Below the pieces are notes generated by a model, which was given only the letters and a program-made list of their open reading frames with translations, did no database searches and had not been told where the DNA came from. A stretch of 12,843 nt of DNA, taken from NCBI GenBank assembly GCA_019509685.1, contig JAEKLU010000275.1:1-12843 (forward strand), in the 5' to 3' direction. The DNA comes from Mesorhizobium sp. Its GTDB lineage: Bacteria > Pseudomonadota > Alphaproteobacteria > Rhizobiales > Rhizobiaceae. A program made the position numbers and the translations under genes. Shown here in pieces: positions 7,697 to 12,843 of the stretch. Numbering within the stretch: position 1 is the stretch's first letter; every line of letters begins with the position of its first letter.

Positions 7697-8794
7697 ATGG
7701 CCCACGTGGTCCTCAAAGATCTCGTCAAGACCTATGGCAGCTTCAAAGCTGTCAATGACGTTTCGCTGACGGTCAATGACGGTGAGTTCGTTGCGCTTGT
7801 CGGCCCTTCAGGCTGCGGCAAGACAACCACGCTCAATCTCGTCGCGGGGCTGATCCCGATCACTTCGGGCGGCATCCTTATCGGCGATCGGGTGGTCAAC
7901 GACCTCGACCCGAAGGACCGAGACATCGCCATGGTGTTCCAGAACTATGCGCTCTACCCGCAAAAGTCGGTCTATATGAACCTCGCCTTCCCGTTGCAGA
8001 TGCGCAAGCTGCCCAAAGCCGAGATCGACAGGAAAGTCAGGGAAGCGGCGCGCGTCCTCGACATGACACAGTTGCTCGAACGCAAGCCGCGCGAACTTTC
8101 GGGCGGGCAACAGCAGCGCGTGGCGCTCGGCCGCGCCCTCGTCCGAGATCCGGCGGTGTTCCTGATGGACGAACCGCTCTCCAATCTCGACGCGAAGCTG
8201 CGCGTGCAGATGCGCTCCGAACTCAAGCGTTTCCATCAGGATCTCAAGGCGACGATCATCTATGTGACGCACGACCAGCTCGAAGCCGTGACCATGGCAG
8301 ACAGGATGGCTGTGATGAACGGCGGCTATCTGCAGCAATACGATTCGCCGGCCCAGGTTTTCGCCCATCCCGCCAACATGTTCGTGGCGAGCTTCGTCGG
8401 CAGTCCGGCAATGAGCCTTGTTCCACTGGCGGCATCGACGGCAAACGGCGACACGGTCCTGACGAGCGCCGAAGGTTGGAGCCTGGCGCTGTCGTCCCTC
8501 AATGCGCGCAAGGTTCAGAAAGCAACCACCAGGAAGGTCGTGCTCGGCGCGCGACACTCGACGATCAAGCTGCATAAGAGCGCCGTTCCCGGTGCCATTC
8601 CGGCCAAAGCCTATACGGTGGAACCGACCGGAGACGTGACCTTCGTGCAGGCGCTCCTCTCAGGCGCCATCGTCAACATCAGCGTGGCTCCCAATATTGC
8701 CGTCACGCCCGACGAGCAGATCTGGCTCGAGTTCGACCAGGAGCGCATCCACCTCTTCGACGGCGAGACGGAGATGGCCCTCGAGGTCAAATGA
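7697..8794 (+). CDS. ABC transporter ATP-binding protein, MalK/UgpC type
   Basis: A 365-residue ATPase with all catalytic motifs: Walker [10 protein letters not shown] (36-44), Q-loop Q82 in VFQNYALYP, signature LSGGQQQR (134-141), Walker B VFLMDEP (154-160), D-loop SNLD (162-165) and the switch histidine H192 in VTHDQ. Residues from about 235 to the end form the extra TOBE/MOP regulatory domain typical of MalK and UgpC; it includes the segment [14 protein letters not shown] and a C-terminal [18 protein letters not shown]. It hydrolyses ATP to drive the two permeases. AGGAG 7 bases before the ATG overlaps the stop of the permease gene. One generic MalK-type ATPase can serve several importers, but its position here ties it to this one. 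Confidence 0.96.
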   Translation: MAHVVLKDLVKTYGSFKAVNDVSLTVNDGEFVALVGPSGCGKTTTLNLVAGLIPITSGGILIGDRVVNDLDPKDRDIAMVFQNYALYPQKSVYMNLAFPLQMRKLPKAEIDRKVREAARVLDMTQLLERKPRELSGGQQQRVALGRALVRDPAVFLMDEPLSNLDAKLRVQMRSELKRFHQDLKATIIYVTHDQLEAVTMADRMAVMNGGYLQQYDSPAQVFAHPANMFVASFVGSPAMSLVPLAASTANGDTVLTSAEGWSLALSSLNARKVQKATTRKVVLGARHSTIKLHKSAVPGAIPAKAYTVEPTGDVTFVQALLSGAIVNISVAPNIAVTPDEQIWLEFDQERIHLFDGETEMALEVK

Positions 8795-8829
8795 GACAGC
8801 CGGATGCCGTGTGAAACGAGCGTGAATTG

Positions 8830-9990
8830 ATGACGAAACTTAAGATCACGGCGATCAAGCCCTATCCGGTGTGGGTGGGAACGCGCAATCAGATGCTCGT
8901 CAAGGTCGAGACCGACCAGGGCATCTTCGGCTGGGGCGAGAGCGGCTTGAGCAGTCGCGAGAAGGCCGTGGCTGGCGCGATCGAGCACTATCGCGAATTT
9001 CTCGTCGGCCGAGACCCCATGCAGATCGGCCGGATCTGGCAGGAGGTATATCGCAGCCAGTACTTCGAAGGTGGGCGCGTTCTGCAGGCGGCGATTTCCG
9101 CCATCGACATTGCCCTGCACGATATCAAGGGCAAAGCGCTGGGGGTGCCGGTCTACGAGCTGCTCGGCGGTAAGCAGCGCGACCGCATTCCGACCTTCGC
9201 CTCGACCGGCGACGAGGCCGAGGGCGATGCTGCCATCGAACGAGCCAGCGAACTGCGCGCACAGGGATGGCAGGCGATCCGCTTCTTCCCCGTCGGGCAA
9301 AGCAGCAGGGACATCTTCGAGCCGCGCGAGTCGATTGGCCCTACCGCCAGGATGCTGAACAAGGCCCGCGAGGCGCTCGGCGACGAACTCGTGCTCGGCA
9401 TCGACTATCATCATCGGCTGTCGGTGGCCGAGGCGGCGAGCTTCTGCAACAAGCTCGGCCGCGGCGTGCTTGATTTCCTCGAGGAGCCGATACGGGCCGA
9501 GACGCCGGAGGCCTACGAATCCCTGCGCACCATGACCGATATCCCCTTTGCCATCGGCGAGGAATTTGCCAGCAAATGGCAGTTCCTGCCCTACATCGAG
9601 CGCGGCATCCACCAGTTCAACCGGCTCGATGTCTGCAATGTCGGCGGGCTTACCGAAGCGATGAAAGTCGCTGGCTGGAGCGAGGCGCACTATGTCGACC
9701 TGATGCCGCACAACCCCCTTGGCCCAGTGTGCACGGCCGCGACCATCCATCTCGCCGCCGCGGTGCCGAATTTCGCGTGGCTCGAGACCAGGGCGCCGGA
9801 AAGGAAGCTGGGCTTCGACAATTCCGAATTCTTTTCCGTGCAACCACGGCTGGACGGTCCCGACTATCCGGTCAGCGATCTGCCGGGGCTGGGCGTCGAG
9901 GTCAACGAGGCGGCGATCCAGGCACAGAGTTTCCGTTTCTGGGAAGCGCCCCACCTCAAGCGCCGCGACGGGTCTGTCACGAACTGGTAG
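8830..9990 (+). CDS. MR/MLE enolase-superfamily protein, galactonate-dehydratase-like
   Basis: A 386-residue protein with a capping domain (VETDQGIFGWGE at 26-37, ISAIDIALHDIKGKALG at 89-105, PVYELLGG at 107-114) and a full barrel. The metal ligands are D192 with H194 (GIDYHHRLS), E218 or E219 (FLEEPIR) and E244 (AIGEEFASK). The dyad is D267 (RLDVCNVGG) and H294 (MPHNPLGPV). The P-H-N-P-L-G-P strand is strongly typical of D-galactonate dehydratase-like acid-sugar dehydratases. At the second barrel strand the usual lysine is replaced by R151 (AIRFFPVG), as in the mannonate/RspA-like branch, so the acid/base role there may be absent and the H294/H194 side may do the chemistry. I use the ATG at 8830 rather than the adjacent TTG at 8827. 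It follows the ATPase gene by 35 bp in the importer operon. Confidence 0.92.
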   Translation: MTKLKITAIKPYPVWVGTRNQMLVKVETDQGIFGWGESGLSSREKAVAGAIEHYREFLVGRDPMQIGRIWQEVYRSQYFEGGRVLQAAISAIDIALHDIKGKALGVPVYELLGGKQRDRIPTFASTGDEAEGDAAIERASELRAQGWQAIRFFPVGQSSRDIFEPRESIGPTARMLNKAREALGDELVLGIDYHHRLSVAEAASFCNKLGRGVLDFLEEPIRAETPEAYESLRTMTDIPFAIGEEFASKWQFLPYIERGIHQFNRLDVCNVGGLTEAMKVAGWSEAHYVDLMPHNPLGPVCTAATIHLAAAVPNFAWLETRAPERKLGFDNSEFFSVQPRLDGPDYPVSDLPGLGVEVNEAAIQAQSFRFWEAPHLKRRDGSVTNW

Positions 9991-10011
9991 TTCCATTCAT
10001 CGGAGTCTAAA

Positions 10012-10746
10012 ATGACGCATACGCCCGACATCACGCGACCGCCTAAAGACCTGATCGACGGGCTAAGGGAGATCGGTGCCGCGACGGTTGCCGGCACGCT
10101 TGGCCATATGGGCTTCCGCAATCCTCATATGGTCGGTCCGGTAGCGCAGAATCATGGGAAGTCGATCGTCGGGCCGGCGCTGACGCTGCAGTTCCTGCCG
10201 CAGCGGCCGGATCTCTTCAGCGAGGGAGAATATGCCGACCCGGAAACGCAACTGCACCGGCACGTGCTCTATCATGCGCAGGAAGGCGATGTGGTCGTCG
10301 TTGACGCGCGCGGCGACATGAGCTCAGGCGTCTTCGGCGATATGATGTCGACCTATTTCAAGGGCAGAGGCGGCGCGGGCATCGTCATCGATGGATGCAT
10401 GCGCGACCGACCGAATGTCGAAAAGCTCGATCTCCCGCTATGGCTGCGCGGCTGGACCCCCAACTACCATGTGCAGACCAGCATCTATCCAAACGCGGTC
10501 AACGTTCCGATTGCCTGTGGCGGTGTCACGGTGATCCCCGGCGACATCATCGTCGCGGACGATGACGGGGTGGTAGTCGTCCCCGTCGCGATGGCCTCAA
10601 AAGTGATTGAAGAATCGAAGAAGCATCACGATTGGGAGGAGTTCTCCCGCGAGAAGCTCATGCAGGGCGCGCCGCTGCAACGCTACTATCCGCTGCATGA
10701 CGATGCCCGCGCAGAGTATGAGGCATGGCGCGGCGCAAGGCGCTAG
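10012..10746 (+). CDS. RraA/HMG-aldolase-like protein (probable class II pyruvate aldolase)
   Basis: A 244-residue protein of the RraA-like fold. Family features are the N-terminal helix with ATVAGTLGHMG (24-34), VGPALTLQ (53-60), the segment GDVVVVDARGDMSSGVFGDMM (split 92-101 and 101-112), then GIVIDGCMRDRPN (123-135) with the R131-D132 pair that binds pyruvate and metal in 4-hydroxy-4-methyl-2-oxoglutarate aldolases, and the C-terminal strand PGDIIVADDDGVVVVP. True RNase E inhibitor RraA proteins are about 160 residues; this one is longer, with about 50 extra C-terminal residues, and the R-D pair is kept, so an aldolase or oxo-acid decarboxylase is more likely. As the last gene of the sugar-acid operon it may cleave a 2-keto-3-deoxy acid to pyruvate and an aldehyde (inference). 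CGGAG stands 7 bases before the ATG; the gap from the dehydratase gene is 21 bp. Confidence 0.85.
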   Translation: MTHTPDITRPPKDLIDGLREIGAATVAGTLGHMGFRNPHMVGPVAQNHGKSIVGPALTLQFLPQRPDLFSEGEYADPETQLHRHVLYHAQEGDVVVVDARGDMSSGVFGDMMSTYFKGRGGAGIVIDGCMRDRPNVEKLDLPLWLRGWTPNYHVQTSIYPNAVNVPIACGGVTVIPGDIIVADDDGVVVVPVAMASKVIEESKKHHDWEEFSREKLMQGAPLQRYYPLHDDARAEYEAWRGARR

Positions 10747-10795
10747 CAGAACCGGTTAGCGTATTCACGCCAATGGAAAACGGCCGATCAGCAAT

Positions 10796-10818
10796 GGCCA
10801 CCGTCACCGGCGGTTGCC
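10796..10818 (+). terminator. possible terminator of the transporter operon
   Basis: About 50 bp after the RraA-like stop, GGCCACCG (10796-10803) and CGGTTGCC (10811-10818) form a stem of seven pairs with one mismatch and a 7-base loop, followed by TATTTC. The T-tail is short, so this is a modest candidate. The rest of 10747-10852 shows no gene. Confidence 0.35.
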
Positions 10819-10852
10819 TATTTCAATTATATCGGCGTCGTCTTAGGCGTGA

Positions 10853-11029
10853 TTATTTTCTTGTTCGTTTGGCGGCATCGATGCGCTTCAGCAGCGCACG
10901 CATGGAGTCCGGCAACCACTTTTCGGTTTTGAAGATCGGAAGACTTCGAAGATACCTTCTCATGATCTCACTGCGAAAATAACGTCGCGTGACCATTCGT
11001 CTCTCTTCGTCGTCCAGCTTCTTGGGCAT
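10853..11029 (-). CDS. small basic protein, unknown function
   Basis: A 58-residue protein starting MPKKLDDEERRMVTRRYF and ending AAKRTRK. It is rich in Arg and Lys, is predicted mostly helical, and has no signal peptide or membrane segment. I do not recognise the family. The frame is open further upstream to 11398, but that extension looks non-coding, overlaps a better plus-strand gene and is rich in Arg, Gly and Ser. The ATG at 11027-11029 has no strong ribosome binding site. Support for the gene comes from an EcfG-like promoter about 30 bp upstream with correct orientation and spacing. It would be a small stress-regulated cytoplasmic protein that may bind nucleic acid or a partner protein; the charge pattern alone cannot decide. 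Confidence 0.5.
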   Translation of the reverse strand: MPKKLDDEERRMVTRRYFRSEIMRRYLRSLPIFKTEKWLPDSMRALLKRIDAAKRTRK

Positions 11030-11061
11030 TGCGTTACTTGCTCGCGCGGTGCTGCATCGGA

Positions 11062-11086
11062 AACACCGGCCCCACCGACTGGTTCC
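11062..11086 (-). promoter_or_regulatory. EcfG/RpoE2-like promoter, facing the 58-residue gene
   Basis: On the minus strand GGAACC (11081-11086) is followed, 18 bases after GGAAC, by TT (11062-11063) in the context TGTT. This agrees with the alphaproteobacterial general-stress sigma pattern GGAAC-N18/19-TT (cGTT). The predicted RNA start would lie about 25 bases before the ATG at 11029. Confidence 0.5.
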
Positions 11087-11117
11087 TCCGCATGAAAGAG
11101 AGTTTCGTCCATCGCCT

Positions 11118-11142
11118 GGAACCACGATGAAGTCGCGGCATT
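11118..11142 (+). promoter_or_regulatory. EcfG/RpoE2-like promoter, facing the stress-like operon
   Basis: GGAACC (11118-11123) is followed, 18 bases after GGAAC, by TT (11141-11142) in the context CATT, one mismatch from cGTT. Its orientation and distance (about 44 bp to the ATG at 11186) suit the 102-residue gene and the genes behind it. The spacing is the same as in the divergent minus-strand site. Confidence 0.45.
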
Positions 11143-11185
11143 GAGGACTCATCGATCCTTGTTTGCGAATGCAGAAAGCAACACG

Positions 11186-11494
11186 ATGACCACGACTCAA
11201 AACAATCGCGAGACCGGGGCCACGAAGCATCCCGCTCGTGAAGGCCGCGATCCCACCGCCGAGTTTTCCCAAGACGCTGCGGAAAACAAGAAGCCGAAGG
11301 ACGGGCTGTCGAGGCCGCCCGGCGAGGTCGACGACAAAACCCATCAATCGGACGGCCAAAATCCGCCCCGCGCGGCGACGCCATCGCCTGCCACTCAAAG
11401 GGTGGCCGGCGCCGGCCCGGCCATTGCCGAACGTTCGAAGGACGCGGGGATGCCGAGAGATGGCCGCCAGCCCGGCGAGAATTCAAAGGACTGA
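11186..11494 (+). CDS. hydrophilic, probably disordered protein of unknown function
   Basis: A 102-residue protein beginning MTTTQNNRETGATKHPAREG. Its composition is extreme: rich in Pro, Gly, Ala, Asp, Glu, Lys, Arg, Gln and Asn, with almost no large hydrophobic or aromatic residues and no cysteine, which predicts an intrinsically disordered chain. There is no signal peptide or membrane helix. The third codon positions are GC-rich like the neighbouring genes, which supports translation in this frame. I chose the ATG at 11186; an earlier TTG at 11141 lies inside the predicted promoter. Such chains resemble hydrophilins and other stress-induced protectants, but I cannot assign a family. It follows an EcfG-like site and precedes the pyrophosphatase gene by 53 bp. 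Confidence 0.6.
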   Translation: MTTTQNNRETGATKHPAREGRDPTAEFSQDAAENKKPKDGLSRPPGEVDDKTHQSDGQNPPRAATPSPATQRVAGAGPAIAERSKDAGMPRDGRQPGENSKD

Positions 11495-11547
11495 CTCATG
11501 TCATCAACGCGGGCCCTTCCAATCGCGCGTGCTGTTAAGGGCGACGA

Positions 11548-12096
11548 ATGGAACCGACGGCCATGACCAATCTATTGAAGCTTCCTACCATGGCGGAGCG
11601 CTATTTCCGGATGGTGATCGAGACGCCGAGGGGTTCGGCCGCAAAGCTCGCCTACGAACCGAAATCAGGTGTTTTTCAATATTCACGACCGTTGCCGGTC
11701 GGAAACACCTACCCCTTCGATTGGGGGTTCATTCCCTCGACCCTGGGAGAAGATGGCGATCCGCTGGACGGCATGGTCATCCATCAAGCGGCGACAGCGC
11801 CCGGCGTCGTGATCAAATGCGAACTGCTGGGTGCGTTGCGCATCAAACAGAAGGACCCCGATGGCAACGAGATCCGCAATGACCGCTATATCTTCTGCCC
11901 GCACAAAGAGGATGCACCCGACGAGGCTGTTGCCGACCATGTGCCGGACGAACTGCGCCGCGAGATCGAACAATTCTTCTTCTCGTCGGTGTTGGGCACC
12001 GGCAAGAAGATCAAGCTGAAAGGCTGGCAGAGCGCCGACAAGGCAGTTGCTTCCCTGCGCAAGGGCATGAAGGCGTTCCGCCGGCGATCGGGTTGA
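11548..12096 (+). CDS. inorganic pyrophosphatase, family I (divergent)
   Basis: A 182-residue protein that would hydrolyse pyrophosphate to two phosphates in the cytoplasm. Family I motifs are VIETPRGS (E25), AKLAYE (K33, E37), YSRPLP (R47), NTYPFDWGFIP (Y55) and the signature EDGDPLD (68-74) with metal ligands D69, D71 and D74. By eye against E. coli Ppa, the Tyr after the PFD segment is W59 here, the second loop has D103 and E108 where E. coli has two Asp, and an Arg (R110) stands for a Lys. The end, GKKIKLKGW (152-160), matches the family. It is about E. coli length but lacks close identity, so it is probably an accessory copy rather than the housekeeping enzyme. AAGGG 6 bases before the ATG supports the start. 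It is followed immediately by the cysteine hydrolase gene. Confidence 0.9.
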   Translation: MEPTAMTNLLKLPTMAERYFRMVIETPRGSAAKLAYEPKSGVFQYSRPLPVGNTYPFDWGFIPSTLGEDGDPLDGMVIHQAATAPGVVIKCELLGALRIKQKDPDGNEIRNDRYIFCPHKEDAPDEAVADHVPDELRREIEQFFFSSVLGTGKKIKLKGWQSADKAVASLRKGMKAFRRRSG

Positions 12097-12098
12097 GG

Positions 12099-12695
12099 AT
12101 GACGGTCGAACGGCCCCTTTCCGACAGGACGGCGCATATCTGCGTCGACATGCAAAAAATGTTCATGCCGCCCGGCCCCTGGGCCGTAAGCTGGTTGCCG
12201 GCGACGCTGCCGATGGTGATCCGCCTCGTCGAAAGGAATCCGAGCCGGACGGTCTTCACCCGTTTCATTCCGGCCCGGCGGCCCGGCGACGGCCACGGCA
12301 TGTGGCGAAGCTACTTCCAGCGCTGGCAGGAGATGACCTTGGAAAGAGCCGGCACCGATATCATCGAGTTGGCGCCGCCGCTGGGATCGTTCGTCCCTCC
12401 CGCGAGGACCTTTGACAAATCGGTTTATTCGCCGTGGTTCGGTGGCGAGCTCGCCCGGACCTTTATCACCGGGAGGATCGACACCCTCGTCATCAGTGGC
12501 GGCGAAGCCGACATGTGCGTGCTCGCGACGGTCATGGGCGCCATCGACCTCGGGTTCCGCGTGGTGCTCGCGCAGGACGCTATCTGCAGCACGTCCGATA
12601 TTGCCTATGACAACATTCTCAGGCTGTTCAACGAGCGGTATTCGCATCATGTCGAGACCGGACCGGTCGAGGAGATCCTGGATTGGTGGAAGTGA
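12099..12695 (+). CDS. isochorismatase-family cysteine hydrolase
   Basis: A 198-residue protein of the isochorismatase/nicotinamidase-like fold. The catalytic triad is D17 (ICVDMQ), K107 (TFDKSVYSPW) and C140 (GGEADMCVLATVMGAIDLG), with the G-G-E-A segment just before C140 where these enzymes have their cis-peptide turn. Family members hydrolyse amides (nicotinamide, N-carbamoyl compounds, ureides) or the enol ether of isochorismate. The substrate here is not evident, and a Trp-rich stretch (68-76) could shape the pocket. An alternative TTG start at 12093 overlaps the stop of the pyrophosphatase gene; I use the ATG at 12099, two bases after that stop. Either way the two are translationally coupled and form one operon. 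Confidence 0.88.
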   Translation: MTVERPLSDRTAHICVDMQKMFMPPGPWAVSWLPATLPMVIRLVERNPSRTVFTRFIPARRPGDGHGMWRSYFQRWQEMTLERAGTDIIELAPPLGSFVPPARTFDKSVYSPWFGGELARTFITGRIDTLVISGGEADMCVLATVMGAIDLGFRVVLAQDAICSTSDIAYDNILRLFNERYSHHVETGPVEEILDWWK

Positions 12696-12721
12696 GAATT
12701 GCGCTCGACCGGCAATCTAAG

Positions 12722-12734
12722 CAGGAGGCTCCTG
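12722..12734. repeat. short palindrome after the cysteine hydrolase gene
   Basis: CAGGAG-G-CTCCTG is a 13-base palindrome with a single central base, 26 bp after the stop codon. It has no T-tail and too small a loop for a terminator. No other feature is supported between 12696 and 12843. Confidence 0.25.
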
Positions 12735-12843
12735 AGCGGGAGACGTTGATAGGTGTCGATTTCGGGCGACGGCAGCGAAGCTGATCTACCCAAACGATTT
12801 TCAGCGCATCCGCAGCGGCCAGACCCGGAACAGGGAGCGCGGG

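Noticed and set aside
8611..9996. Long open frame on the minus strand (461 codons) opposite the ATPase end and the fourth MR/MLE gene
   Set aside because: It spans two well-supported plus-strand genes and the gap between them, and has no domain of its own.
11030..11398. Extended 181-residue version of the minus-strand small gene
   Set aside because: The extension overlaps the better-supported 102-residue plus-strand gene and runs through both predicted promoters; its composition looks non-coding.
12827..12831. GGAAC near the right edge as a third EcfG-like -35
   Set aside because: The window ends before the -10 position, so it cannot be assessed; single GGAAC pentamers occur by chance elsewhere in the window.
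12753..12843. Possible GTG-initiated frame open to the right edge
   Set aside because: Only 30 residues are visible, there is no recognisable motif, and the spacing to the nearest GGGAG is poor; not enough to call a gene.

Overview
This is a high-GC window whose gene style resembles the alphaproteobacterial order Rhizobiales (a Mesorhizobium/Rhizobium-like genome). That assignment is an inference from base composition, from the catabolic-island architecture and from two promoter-like sites resembling those of the alphaproteobacterial stress sigma factor EcfG. No rRNA, tRNA, CRISPR array, transposase or insertion sequence was seen.

Positions 1-10746 look like one divergent catabolic locus for an acid sugar or a glycoside derived from one. 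On the minus strand, reading right to left, are a GntR/FCD regulator (TTG start), two complete enolase-superfamily (mandelate racemase/muconate lactonizing, MR/MLE) proteins, a NIPSNAP-family protein and the first 103 residues of a third MR/MLE protein that leaves the window on the left. On the plus strand are a complete CUT1-type sugar ABC importer (periplasmic binding protein, two permeases, MalK/UgpC-type ATPase), a fourth MR/MLE protein of the sugar-acid dehydratase type, and an RraA/HMG-aldolase-like protein. The 211 bp between the divergent gntR and binding-protein starts hold the likely control region, including a perfect CTGTC-N4-GACAG inverted repeat. The simplest reading is that the ABC importer brings in an acidic sugar, several dehydratases or epimerases of different stereospecificity convert it to 2-keto-3-deoxy acids, and the RraA-like protein may perform retro-aldol cleavage. 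No sugar dehydrogenase, lactonase, kinase or glycosidase is visible, so the pathway must continue beyond the left edge or elsewhere in the genome.

Positions 10747-12843 are a different neighbourhood. A small basic 58-residue protein (minus) and a 102-residue very hydrophilic, probably disordered protein (plus) diverge from about 155 bp that hold two facing-away sites matching the EcfG/RpoE2 pattern GGAAC-N18-TT with identical spacing. Downstream of the disordered protein are a family I inorganic pyrophosphatase and an isochorismatase-fold cysteine hydrolase, whose stop and start codons lie next to each other. This looks like a small general-stress module beside the sugar-acid locus. The last 148 bp hold no gene that can be supported.
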